Program-made: the position numbers and the translations under genes
Notes under the pieces: generated by a model
Databases searched by the model: none
Told to the model about the DNA's origin: nothing
The model's input: only the letters and a program-made list of their open reading frames with translations
Assembly: GCA_944470555.2 (NCBI GenBank)
Contig: OX104127.1
Coordinates: 154,147,776 to 154,211,775, forward strand
Reading direction: 5' to 3'
Length of the DNA: 64,000 bases
Origin: Heterobilharzia americana
Lineage: Eukaryota > Platyhelminthes > Trematoda > Strigeidida > Schistosomatidae
Shown: piece by piece, positions 47,200 to 59,519 of the stretch
Position numbering within the stretch: the first letter of the stretch is position 1
Layout of the letters: every line of letters starts with the position of its first letter

Positions 47200-48720
47200 A
47201 CTGGAGCATGGGAAAACAATTCCATTGGATTTCATTCACCGTCGCTCTTGTTTTGCAATTTGTCCCATTTTGACGAGTTTGTTCAAGGCCTTGGTGATCA
47301 GTTGCTCCACTTCTAGGAACCCCAGCATACAATCTTTCAAAAAAATTCTTCAGAAAGCCAAAGCATCTGGTAGAGTCATCTGACCGATCTATTAGTTCTT
47401 CGACACAGTTATTGGCAAAGATCAAGCTTATTCGTGTTAACAGCGATGAACTGATGGTGTCTTTCCAAGTTAAAGCTTTATCCACTTCCGCCGAACCGAA
47501 ACTGGCTAAGGATACATTGATTCTTCTCCTCACCAGTAACACTGCCATCTTGGAACACACAAGTGCATTGTACATGTTTGATGGGATTGATTCATTTGTG
47601 TCTTACAACATATTTTCAGTTCGCCAGCAAGCCCTACCAACAGACAAAAGGAACATCAATGTGGTCGCTTATATCAGGACTAATTGCAGAAATTGAAAAC
47701 TGCGCTACTGCTGTTAATTAAACCAAAACTTTGGGTCCAAAATACTGATATCATGTTTGTCATCATGAAAAGAAACAAATTGGTAAGCGCTTACAGATTA
47801 ACCAACAACATTCTCGACAATATCAAATTCACAACTGAAGGGGAAACAAATAGAAACTATCATTTTTAGATGTTCTGATCACTTGCATGAATTCAGGAAA
47901 ACTAGGAACTGAAGTTTGCAAAAAATCGACTCTTATGGATTAAATCCTCAACTATAGTAGGAATAGCCCAACAGCGCATAAAAACATTTGTGCAAAAAAA
48001 ATTGTTCAATAGAGCAAAGACACACTGTCATATAGCAAGCTTGTGGCGAAAAAAAGAAAACTATTTGATGACTGTTTTCCAGTAGAACGGGTACTCACGT
48101 GATCTCATCAAGAGATGTTTCCATAATTTGTCATCAACCGGGAAGTCAGCCTTGAAAACCAACAAACGGATTGTCCTACCGTACATGAAGAACATCTCCG
48201 AGATCACGATTAGATTATTGAAATCTCTGTAGTTCAGAAGCCCACAAGATCTCTTCACTTTCTTTCATGCAGGCAAAAAATGCGGTGGCAAAAGGAGACA
48301 AGTCAAACATTATATAAAAAAGAAACTGCGAAAAACACTTGATCAGACAGAGTGGTCACCTTTTCCGTATCCGTCTACACAAACATCAATTAGCAGTGAA
48401 GTGTCATGACAAATCTTCGCTGATACAAATGCATACGGACAACTCCAGAGTTGGATTTGACTGGGAAAATGTAGAAATTTGGATCAGCGGAAATACAAGA
48501 AAATGTCAGAGAATTATTAAGCGCTTGGTATTCAGATCAGTCAGCAAAAAACAGACATATTGGTATTGATCCAATCTATAAACTAATAGGAAAAATTAAG
48601 GTCAAAGTTCATGTCAGCAGGATAACCAAAATGAATAAATATGGAAACAGCGACAAGACTTTGGCAGAAACAACCAGTCACACACAAGTCCAGCCAGACA
48701 AGCTATTAAGCCACTTGTAG
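47200..48720 (+). pseudogene. Penelope-like element remnant (PLE-2)
   Basis: Reverse transcriptase to endonuclease, spread over three + frames. In order: DELMVSFQVKALSTSAEPK (47440-47500, motif A, normally SFDV.ALFTS.P), LCLTTYFQFASKPYQQTKG then TSMWSLISGLIAEIE (47600-47690, motif B), VIMKRNKLVSAYRL (47760-47800), LSFLDVLITCMNSGKLGTE (47867-47920), RIVLPYMKNISEITIRLL (48160-48220 region, + strand) and RIRLHKHQLAVKCHD (48370-48410) followed by NTRKCQRII, the C-terminal part of the GIY-YIG endonuclease. The GIY-YIG start (Y.G motif) is lost around 48300-48340. A layout of RT, linker and endonuclease in this order is specific to Penelope elements. Confidence 0.85.
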
Positions 48721-50193
48721 AGAGGACCATACAGCTCACTTCTTTCTGAAGTTTGTTCCGATGATGTTGTGTAGAATGACAACGGAAGCTTCACGATTGA
48801 ACTATCTAGCTCAGAGAACACAACACAATCATAGTCAAGTGACTTATCTGTTTGCAAACTTGATTCCAGTGTACGTACCAGATTTCCTAATTACTGACAT
48901 AACTCCTAAGATCCCTGTTGCTACGTTTGCTGAAAAGTAAGACACTCTGCAAACGGAAGGTAATGTAGTGCATAAATGCTTGTTTGTATTGGTGAGCACG
49001 CCGTCCAGAACAGGTATGCAAACAGTTAACTGTTCAATACCAAGGAAGTCAAAAAGGTACTAAGTTTTAAAGCTCATGTAGAAATATATCGACGTGCTTA
49101 TGATGATGTTCAAAATATAATAATATATGCCTGAATACAAAATCAAATAAATTTGAAGCGTCTGATAAAGAATAAAAGGTAAAATTCGATTCTAGTGACT
49201 GAGTTGCAGTCTCAAAATAGATATAGAAATATGCAGATCAACCTCATTGTGTATTCGTTTCCTACAATTTATTAATTGGTTCATTTAAGTGAGGATCATC
49301 CCATAGGAAGGTAATGTAAGGCAGCATTAGTTCTAAATAAAGAGGGTATATCATGAAGTTCGTTGTACAGTACATACTATTAGTATTTCACTGTTGGATG
49401 GATTTATTTACCTACTCTTACTGTCCATAATAAACCCATGTACTTAGTGCACGGTGCATCGATATTCATTATCTGAAATCCTATTTCGTAGGACTCCACG
49501 TTGTCCATGTAAATACTTCTTACCGATCTGGATTATAATTAAATCATTCAAGTATTTTAGTATCCATAGATTGTCTCAAAGTGGCTGAAGCTTTTATTTA
49601 CACTAAAGGGAAGGTGATTTTGTCAGAATAAATCTGTACGTTTTGAATGTAAGAAGTTATTTATACTCACCAGCTACTGGAACTTGTCAATATACTTATG
49701 AAAGGTGTAGGACTTACTACTGTTTAGTTTAATGAAGAAATCCTGAAGTACTGATAATCGATACCGATAGCTTATAAGGATTTCATCCGATTCCGTAAAT
49801 TAGACTTCACAGAAATGGAGATCGATAGTGGTGAAGCAGATATATATAAATTTGTCGTCGAGTTGGTGTGAATTAACCACAGACTGTTAAAAAGATTTTT
49901 CTTGCTAAAAGCAGTAACATTGACATCGTTTATATTTTTATTCTTTGTATAGCTATAGATAAATCTTCTGAACAGGAACAAATAGACTAACAGAAGAAAT
50001 TTTTTTCGATACGAAGAAGACGATTGTTATGATCATTGAATGACAATTAAGTCTTCGGCATTACTCCTTTTCTATGTAACTTTTAGAAGTTTTTCAATGT
50101 TAATAAGATAAAATTTTCCATACTAGTTCAGGTAGGCTACTTATAGTAGACCGGTGGTAATTTTTAATAGTGCATAAGATTCTGAGATATGCA
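48721..50193. other. Spacer, nothing recognised
   Basis: No exon or element recognised over 1.4 kb. Confidence 0.4.

Positions 50194-50284
<91 letters not shown>
50194..50284. repeat. TAC trinucleotide microsatellite
   Basis: About 30 TAC units in a row. Confidence 0.96.
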
Positions 50285-50288
<4 letters not shown>

Positions 50289-50449
50289 TTGTTCTGTGAA
50301 TCTCTTCAAGTTCATGATGGCTATAAATCAGAATTTAACTAGATAAATTTAGTGAATAACCTTTGAACTGCTATTATCGTTAGACGAAAACTTTCTGGAC
50401 ATATTTTTGTACAGCAAAGTAATAATGACGTGACTAACATAGCTTGTGA

Positions 50450-50563
50450 GTAGTCGTGGAGCCAGGTTGGAGAGACTGTAGAGAAGAGAGTGCAATGGAG
50501 GCGTGCTACTGAAGGTGTATGTTCCACTAGGAACCCAAGGGAATAATAATAATAATAATAATA
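50450..50563 (+). mobile_element. Very short RTE-A 3'-end copy
   Basis: GGAGGCGTGCTACTGAAG, TGTTCCACTAGGAACCCAAG and a run of AAT triplets (50541-50562). This is the same 3' terminus as copy 1 but on the + strand, with only about 110 bases left. Severe 5' truncation fits target-primed reverse transcription. Confidence 0.88.
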
Positions 50564-50779
50564 GTACCGCATTACCGACAATAATAACCAGTTATTTACA
50601 AACCTCGAGTTGTGAGGCCACTGTGGGCTTATCGCTGTCGAAGGCATCTTATAGGAGGTGCTTCAACAAAACTATCAAAAGCAAACCAGAGGAAAAATAT
50701 CAAAATCACACGGATTTCCAGAGTGAGGTAAAAGACGATACAAACAGGTAATATTCATAGGTGAATTGGATTGCGTTGA

Positions 50780-51770
50780 CTACTGAATCTATATGTGTGA
50801 ATTAGAAAATAGCAAAGGAGAATTAGCGATACTGAATTGCAGAATAAAACGGAAACAAGATGGGAGTTGAGACACTAGTGTCCACAGAAAACCTTCACAT
50901 TGAAACCATTACTTAGACTTCAAATCGTCTCACCCTATGTCAGTTAAAGTTGGCTTAGTAAAGTGTCTAAGTAACAGGGTCAAAAAACTTACTAGTAAAA
51001 CGAAAGATCCAAAACAAGAAATTAGACGCCTTAATCATCAACAATTACCCTCCCAAATTAATTGATAAGCTCCTTAGGAATTGTAAGAAAAATATCAGTA
51101 ACACAGTTATTAATAGTAGTAATAAAAGTGGTAATCACTACGACAATAATAGTAATAATGGTGTTGATGATTATGTTAGTAATAGTAGCGGCCATTCTGT
51201 GAAGGGAAAATTCAAAAGCTCTACAGTATTACCATACAAAGAAGGCACCTCAGAAACACTTCACAGAGTTCTCAATAAGGCTGGCTGGGATTAGAGTGGT
51301 ATTTAAATCCATAAACTCACTTCGAAGTAAGCTTTATGGCTTAAAAGGTCCTACTGACCTAATTAAGCAGAATAACTTAGTTTGCCAAATCCCTTACAAC
51401 GATTGCGAGGTCAAATACATAGGTCAAAGTAGTCGACCAAGGTCAATTAGGCTATCGGAACACAAAAACCTAGCTGGGTGAAAATTGGTAGATCCTAGTA
51501 AGGTAAAGAATTTAGAAAAAAGCTCATACACAGCTATGCATGCGATTACACACAACCACACAGTAGGATGTGACAGGGTGAAAATTCTTAAAGCTAACTA
51601 CATAACAGGGTGGAGGGAGAGATTGATAACTGAATCTTTGTTTATCGAATCAGTACCTAACAGAAGCAACAAGAATGACTCAGCACCTGTTCCGGATATA
51701 TGGAAAATCTTACTGCCCATCTCACAAAGAGACGAGGAAATTGGGACTATTTAAAGGATACCTCAAAGTT
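50780..51770 (+). pseudogene. Penelope-like element remnant with GIY-YIG domain (PLE-3)
   Basis: Opens at the end of the RT with ELAILNCRIKRKQDGS (50815-50860, normally LPFLD..VKR), YLDFKSSHPMSVKVGLVKC (50915-50970, thumb connector) and KEIRRLNHQ-like sequence. After an Asn/Ser-rich spacer (51100-51180, AAT and AGT codons) comes the frame 51296-51754: NLVCQIPYNDCEVKYIGQS with SIRLSEHK, the GIY-YIG nuclease (YIG in place and the Arg/Glu helix), continuing to ITGWRERLITESLFIE. Stops at 51290 and 51480 break it. The RT front (motifs A to C) is missing, so it is 5'-truncated. Confidence 0.86.
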
Positions 51771-54439
51771 GTGTAGTTATCTTGGTATGACTATGGACAA
51801 AAAATTGTGGCCGAAGCTTAATCCAGTAAACAATACCGTTACACTGATAAATCTAATAAATCAATAAAAATGGATACAAACAGGTGTTCAAGATAAAATA
51901 AATCATGAGAAGAACAACTGAAGGGAGTCTTAATATTCGCCAACTGGGAAGGATGCCATAACCTAAGGCTGTTGAATGATGAGCAAACTATAACCGGAAT
52001 GAACAATCAAATTTGTGGAGTTGACAATTCAGGAAAAAATATTTTATACTATTAACAAATATTAGGTAGTATAAAATATAAAGCTTAAGATATAAAATAA
52101 TTGAAAAAGTGACATCAAGTAATTGAGAAAGATGTAAGTAAAGAATTAATACTCGTTGATCTTTGTCCTATTCCAACACATAATACAAACAATTCTGTTT
52201 AACCTGAGATTTTGAAGTGTTTTTTTTGTTGGCCTAGTTCTACTTTTCGAGAATTCTGTCAACATTAATTGGGATATAATTCAGCATTTCAGAAGGTTGA
52301 TTTTACCGCACATGAACGCTCTAGAGGGAGGTTGAAGTTGGTCATTTTTAGAGCAGGATTTTAGATTTGGTTGACTGCATATTCCAGGGTTATGGGCAAT
52401 TAACTTCAATACACGTATACTTGCACAATGAAAACGCAACTAATATTGGATAGGGGTGGATATACAGTAAATCAAATATAAAAAGTCTTTAACCAATTTT
52501 TGACAGCTTAGTGAATAATTGGATTGACCTTTGAAGCTCACTGATATGTTGCACTGCAGTAGCATCTAGAAGCTATAGTAGTTTGATTTCAAATGAGGAG
52601 CAAATACTTAGAGATGAAAGAAAAGTAAAAGAGTACATGAATTAAAAAATATAAAATATATATATTTCCTTTTACTAATTTCAGTAATAAAAGTCAGATT
52701 ATTGGATACTACAATCTCTTCCCTCTTTTGATGAACTGAAGGTAGACAAGAGTGGGAATTTATCTAGTACTGAATATGTGTCCATGGTTGTGGAATCGCT
52801 ATCAGTTTGAGGCTTTTAGAAACATTTCTGATCGATTCCAAGCTACTTACCATACATACATTAGGGTACTTGAAATTGACTATGGTTTATAACAAAGTGA
52901 ACAAAAAGTCTAATGAAAGTATAAGAAATGTAGTTAAGTAATGGTAATAATAATCATGATAATTAGTGTGATAAATACTGCTGTTTTAATGGGCAAGACA
53001 TTCAAGCTTGTATATATTCGTAAAAATTTACTGTCTGCCTATTGACTTTTTCATTATGTTTGATGAACCATTTTTGGACTGTTTATTGCAACAAACTTAT
53101 ATTATTGAATATATACACCGCAAACTGGTCACCGTTTGATTATGGTGAGATAGCGATATCAAGTTCCAACACAAGTATCTTGTTCAGTTATTCATTTCGG
53201 TGTATAGTGAATTAGTTGTCATTTCAGTATTTTTATTGATACAAGAACATGGATACAACAATTAAAACAACACTGTAAGTCTTAATACACAAAATTTGAT
53301 AGTTTGCATGGACACAGTCAAGAAGAGTACAAACTATATTCTTGTTGTATTCGATGCATTTGGCGGTCGTGAAAGCTCCGATATCGTTGATCGTTCGATA
53401 AATAGGAAGAAGACGAAAACTTTTGTAAATTGTAATATATTTGACAAATATTCGATGGATTTTGGGGATATTTACTGCCCCTTGGTATGTACAAGAGAAA
53501 TCTATAGTTTTTTTAATTAGCAATGCATACTGTGAATGAAGTTTTCAAGGCAAAAACGTTGATAAAATTCACAGTTAGATAAAAACACAAATTTTGCAAA
53601 ATGGTCTTTACAGTTTCCATTGACTTGTACTCCGAGCTTAGTAATGATCTCCCTATTAATCTTAAGTTAGGTATTCATCCAAAAGATGAAATACGACAAG
53701 AAGATTTATTTTCACACATGTTTTCTAGGAGTAAAGTCAGTACTAATCAAAGGTGTTTTAACAGTACATAATGGTTTACTTTAAAGATAACAGTGGCTAT
53801 TGTTCAGTGAAATAAAAATCATAATGTTTAGGTGCACATTAATCCTGCTTCAAGCGTAGCTAGTGGAAATGAAAGAGTTCATGAATTTTCTAGATTGGGA
53901 ATAAAAAAGTGACTCTTTCATGAAGTCTGTTATTTATTAAAGTATGATGAGTGAATTCACCAACTAAAAAGGTATTTCTGTCATAATCCGTGAAGTGTGT
54001 TACAGTAGAAGTAAAAGTCAATGCTCTGAACAATGCAAGAACAAAGACATTTGCAGAATAAAATGAGGTCATTTTATTTCATGGCCTTTTATCAGCTGCA
54101 AACAGCCTACAGTTGAAATGGATTATTGGTACTAATAATAACATAACATACTTTAAACAGGCAGAAATTAATGGGGACTTGAAATCCAGGATAAACAGTA
54201 AGGTAGAAAGTCAAGGAAACACAAGATCAGTGGCAGTTTATATCTGAAGGGATAGAAAATTCTGGAACTGTGAAGTGGGAGAGAACAAATGAAAACTAGT
54301 GTAAAGGAAACGACTATTTATGAGCTAGTACGTTACATAATTACATGGAAAACCGGCAAATCGTGAAGTGATTAGCAGTCATTGAGTAATTAATGAAGAG
54401 ATGATGCAATCAAAACAGAAGAGAAGACTGTACCTATAT
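51771..54439. other. Long spacer, nothing recognised
   Basis: 2.7 kb without a recognised exon or element. Overlapping open frames on both strands at 53233-53523 have no known motif. Confidence 0.4.
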
Positions 54440-55620
54440 ACACATGCAAAAATTGTATACAGTTACGAAGGTGAAGAAAGGTTGATTAAAGTCTCCTTCG
54501 AAGTACATAGGTCAGGTTGAAAATGTTTGGTAGCGAGAGAAAACCATAATAAACATGGCGTTATGAGGGATTGAGAAACATCTGTTTGATGTCATATTTA
54601 TATCAGACGCCTGGCGATCGCGCTTTTAAAGACCTTCCTACCATTCAGACACAGATTTCTTGGAATATGCTCATAAAATGGAATAGACACCTTTCTTCCA
54701 GTTCTTCCTATGTACTTGCTTCCATAAGGACAGGTAAATTGATACATGCAGTTGGAGGTGACCTGAGATGGGTATTCGTCTACTTTCGACTGCGTTATTG
54801 AGCATAGTGTATTGTAAACTGAGATCATTCTGGCAGCAGGAAAGATCCTTCTCAGTACAGCTTTTATTATTTTGTCTATTCTTTCAGATATCTCATCACC
54901 TTTGAATGCTAGGCGAAGGAAAACAGGCTTTGTCTCGACAGTTGGATGTTTTGGTCTCTCAATAAGTCTTTTTTCATGCTTCATGATGAATTTCTTCGGG
55001 TATCCATTGTCTATAAGAGTCTTCTCAATTATCCAGAATTCTTCTTCTCATTTATCTTTAGAGCACAGCCTTTTTCTTCTAGTGAATAGCGTCCTGACTA
55101 AACCACGCTTATAGCCGACAGGACAGAAGCTATTGTGGTGAAGATACTGACCAATCCACGTATCTTTTCTGTGGATAGTTTTCTCAGCAATACTATTACA
55201 TCTCCATCTTATATTAAGATCCAAAAATTGAGTCTGTCCTTATTTTCCTATTGTAAAGTTGATATTTAGATGAGCTTGATTGAAGGTGTCGAAAAACTTT
55301 GACGCATGATTCATATTATCACAAACAATGAAAGTACCATCGATTTACCTGCAGTAATATGTCGTTCCCATAATCACAGAGACGAGCGTGAGTGTATCAG
55401 CTAGGATAGGTCCTAGTGGTGAACCCATAGCCACTCCATCAGTTTGCCAGTACAGTTGATTACCAAACTGGAAGTGAAAACCTCTTGTACAGAAGAGCAG
55501 TAATTGTTTGAGTTCTGTTTTCTGCAACAGTAGTAAGTCAGACTGTTGGCAGACTATGTCTATCGTTTCATCCACAGGTATGTTCGTAAAGTGAATACTG
55601 TTACTGATCATTGTTACCTA
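54440..55620 (-). pseudogene. Penelope-like element remnant with GIY-YIG domain (PLE-4)
   Basis: Minus strand, the best-preserved Penelope here. FTNIPVDETIDIV (55560-55600, after motif A), YWQTDGVAMGSPLGPILAD (55390-55450, motif B, intact), a frame break, then TQFLDLNIRW (near 55225), QYLHHNSFCPVGYKRGLVR (55100-55150), then the frame 54598-54984: a linker with LRRIFPAARMIS and CMYQFTCPYGSKYIGRTGR, the GIY-YIG nuclease start (normally YKI.C..C..YIG.T.R), followed by IPFYEHIPR with the catalytic-helix Glu-His. The YVDD region has an IDGTF reading with a stop before it. It is 5'-truncated before motif A. Confidence 0.88.
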
Positions 55621-58454
55621 TCATTTAAAGGCTATTCATGTGTTACTGTGATTGTTGACTCAGAAACAGACCAAACAAACAAGACCTAAACTGTATGGGT
55701 ATTAGAGGAAAGAATAAATAGCTAGGTAACCTGTTACTAAGTTGCATATGATGTTTACTCACAAGATGTGATACGTACAGTAAGCATGATTCATACTTTA
55801 CCTAAATATTATAAATAGTAAAATAGTTAAATGTAACTGCCCAACCAGTTATTCTGGGCGCTTATTAGTTCAGTTCGTGGCTCCACTTACAATGCACGAA
55901 TTGAATTTCAGGTTTCATATCTTGTAAAACAAAACTAGGTACCGTTAATAAGAAAGTCTTTTGATGACTTTAAAGCTGTGCTGAGTCATTTAACCTTTAA
56001 TTACTTGGTTTTCTTGTTGTACAATTCAAGTCTTTGTTTGAAATAGGCAACTTAAATGACTAGCTCTGTTACACTGCCTTCTCATCATTTCGCTTACGCT
56101 GTGTCGCTCACGTTCATGTTATTCCTGATACCCTATTCAACAAACCTGAACTAAGTGAAATAGTTGCCATATGTGTCATACATCTGAGCTACTTTTCACC
56201 TCAGTGTTACATATTTTCTGGCAATATATTAAATAATGACGAAACTAAGGCTGGCCAGAATAAGAAATTATACGAAGATATAAAGTAACGGAAGTATAAT
56301 CTCAGTTGTATGGGAAAATTTATACTTGTTTTTGGTTGACGATACGCCATAAAACATTAATTAGAGATACTACTCAATATAGATCAAAATATATAACGAC
56401 GATGAAGATGTATTCACATCGTTTCTTCATCAGAATCTTTAACATTTTATTCTTAATTTGTTGATTTTACTCAGTCATGTTCCCCTTCATTGTTGTCACA
56501 TTATCTTTCCATTTCTGTTGATTTTTCCTCCTGAAATCTCCAAAATTTTGTTTCTAGGTAATGGGCTTTTGTGTATGATTCCACGTCAGGTTATTTGTCT
56601 GTCTACATTCACTAAACTAAATATCTGATTGTTTATTTACATCTCAGACATAAGGTTCTATATGATAACATAATAGCAGGAAATGGGGTTGTTAAATTTC
56701 CTAAACTTTCAGCCTCAAATGCTATTTAAACATCTTTCACTTTTTCTTTGGAGATCTGATCATAAATGATGAAAGCACTGGAAATTTTTAATAGATGAAA
56801 CATATTCAATACAATCATGGCGTATTTATTTTGATACAGTTATACTCAAAATATCATCCTGCAGCCTACTGGTAGTGTATGAATTCGATTTCTGTTCTCC
56901 CTTGTAACTGAACTTAAGATATGACAAAGGTTTACTTTACCTAAGTAGAGTACTAAGGATTTTTATCAGAACTGCAATAAAAACACAATTTCAACAATAC
57001 AGTTATTTTCACTTACTGAAAGGGATAAAATATTTTTATTTGTTCACGGTAATGCTCACTGCTTCTTATCACGACCATGTTAGATAATCCGAATTTTGAA
57101 ATATAGTTCACAAATTAAATATGAAAATTATCAATAGCTTTTATGGTGCAAGAGATTTGAAACTCTTATTCCTACCTTATAAAAGTAGTGTTAGGAAATA
57201 TTATTATGGATCATAATAAACCTTCCTATGGTAAATAGAATCATATCGCGTTTTATTACTGTTCTGTATTCATTTCCGACAGATTGAAAAATGTAGTTTG
57301 GGTTAAAGCGACCTGCCAGAACAGGAAACCACCTGCATAGTCATATGCTTCATCTAAGCAGAAGAATATCTTTCTTGTCATCACAATCAGTAACACAGTT
57401 CGATGAGCCTTCGTAGGAGTGATTTTGAAGGGTTTAGCCTTTGTGGTAGGCACATTTACTTAAAAACTACTTGTTGCAATTTTTATGTTTAAAAATCTAA
57501 ACCACACCCAACAGTTGTTGTTAAGTAGTTGATTATCGAATCAGACCTTACTGAAATTTCAAAAAGAATGGATAAATCTAAGAAGAAAAAATTCTGAAAA
57601 AAATCGGAAGGTTTTTTTTAGAGCGGTAACGGGGCAGCACTAGTTCTTTAAAAGTACATGAATGTGAATCATTTCGCAAATTGTAAAAATATTTATGAAA
57701 TTTACCCCTAAATTTGTTGAAATCACTTTTACCACTAAGTTGGTTGTCAACAAAATAGCAGGTGAAAATAAAATATGTCATAACGATGAGGCACCAATAA
57801 TTTTCCTCTGTTAACCAAGTGTTTCATATTCAGATTGGTTGAAAAACATTTATATGACATTCATTTACCCAGTACTCAAATGTTTCCAAACTACTGAATC
57901 TAAAATTGGTTTTAATGTTTACAGATCGGCAGTTATTTGTTTTACATCACCATTGGTTTAAAGAGTAAAGCATAAAAAAGCAAAGAATTTTTGAAAGATA
58001 GTCCATTTTGGTACATAATCTCCTTGAAGAGTTGTCTAGAAATTTCCTTAAGTTTAACTTTTATATAATTTGCTTGGCAATGGATAGCCGTGTAGTGGAT
58101 GACATGTGAATTGATCGTTGTTGGGTTCAAGTGATAAGAGAAATTCTATCACTTACAGGGATGAAGGTAAGGTTCTCCAAAAGTATGAAACGCATGTCTT
58201 CAGTTCCAGTAATAGCTTCTACGAAGCAAACCATATGAAACTATTTTGAGCATATGTTCTTCCTAATCAGAGTTGCTTTCTTAGACATAATATTCTCCAG
58301 TTCAGAAATCAGTTCGGAAGAATTTACAAGTTATGAACATAAAATAGCTTGTCTTAACACACAGTCGCTCTATTACTCCAATAAAATCGTCAGCTGTTAC
58401 AGAGGTCAAAAATTTCGATCCATTGTAGCAACAGGAATTGTGGAAAAGGCGTCT
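55621..58454. other. Long spacer, nothing recognised
   Basis: 2.8 kb of AT-rich DNA. Open frames at 57256-57453 (minus) and 58254-58466 (+) were inspected; neither has a known motif. Confidence 0.4.
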
Positions 58455-58640
58455 CTCATGTCCTAGTGACTTACTGGACAGTGTTTCTCAGTTTGAAGCA
58501 ACGAGCACCAGGTTCGAGTCTCAATGAGAACAATATAACTCACTGAAGTGCTCGTGGATCCTGCTAACGAGTCCCGAATAGGACGAAAGGCCCATCACCT
58601 GTTGCGTTGAGGTTGAGATGATTGTTGACTAACTGCAGTG
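58455..58640 (+). mobile_element. tRNA-derived SINE with hammerhead remnant (family 1)
   Basis: CCTAGTGACTTACTGGACAG (A-box region), CAGGTTCGAGTCTCAATGAG (B box, 58511-58522, near consensus), AACAATATAACTCACTGA, then the hammerhead-like segment at 58556-58603. The order matches the minus-strand unit at 19189 and the + unit at 61055. Confidence 0.8.
58556..58603 (+). ncRNA. Hammerhead ribozyme sequence, damaged core
   Basis: GGATCCTG, then CTAACGAG (the core CUGANGA with its third base changed to A), GTCCCGAATAGGAC (a perfect four-pair stem II) and GAAAGG. Stem II is better preserved than at 19212, but the core change should block cleavage. Confidence 0.65.
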
Positions 58641-59519
58641 GTAAATGATGTGGCTCGGTAGTTAAATTACAAAACAACCAATAGAATTAGGTCAAGACTA
58701 AAGATGCGATGGCGTTACATTGGTCACTTTCCCGAGTTCTTTTTTAAATCATTTTTCGCTCACTTGACATTTCGTAGCTCAGTTTTATTTATTTACTAGA
58801 TAACATTTTGGGCATGATTTACACTTAGTTATTTAGTAAATAATAATTCAACAAAATTTAATCACCAAGGATTTTGTTTTGAAGTAGGCTATTTGGTAGT
58901 GATGTTTTAATTTTTATAATTATGATTTCCTATCTTGACTTAAAACGATAGGAGGCAAGTGCCACAAATCAAAGAAATGAATGTATTCTGCTAAACGTGT
59001 ACTCACTCATTGGTGTATAGAATGTTATAACAGTGGTTTGTTATAATACGTACGATTATGAATAAATAATATTTTTTTGTTCAAACATTCTGCTTACATT
59101 TTTACTTCATCATTCTTCTTTGAACCGCATGTGTTCTCGTCCCTGATTAGATCTGTTCAACTTTAAGTAAGAAATCTATTTTTCTCATGAATATTTAATA
59201 AATTCTAGTGAGTAAAAGTTACTTTGAAATGAAGAAAGAAAAATAAGTAAATATAAACAACTCACAAAGATAATCAAAATGCTCATTTAAGAATAGGAAT
59301 ATGATGAATAAACTCAAGTATTTTTTGAATGGAATTATTTTACTTTGAACCGATGGTCTTTTTGGAAACTCTTTTTAATTCTACTTTGAAATGAAAGCAT
59401 TTCTAATTTTTTGTTAAATATTAGAGTGAAATGATATTTTTTGAAAGCGAAGGCTGAAATCATTTGTCGACTAGAAGCAAGTAGAACATGTTGGAAGTAT
59501 GAGTGTTAAAGACAAGAAG
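58641..59519. other. Spacer, nothing recognised
   Basis: AT-rich, no element recognised. Confidence 0.4.

Noticed and set aside
47198..47575. A 125-codon minus-strand open frame
   Set aside because: The + strand carries PLE-2 RT motif A in the same place, so the minus frame is a shadow.
53233..53523. Paired open frames on both strands
   Set aside because: Neither has a recognisable motif or splice context, and double-strand openness is common by chance in AT-rich DNA.
58254..58466. Possible terminal exon ending in a stop next to the SINE
   Set aside because: No conserved motif, and the stop comes from the SINE edge; the acceptor is one of many AG sites.
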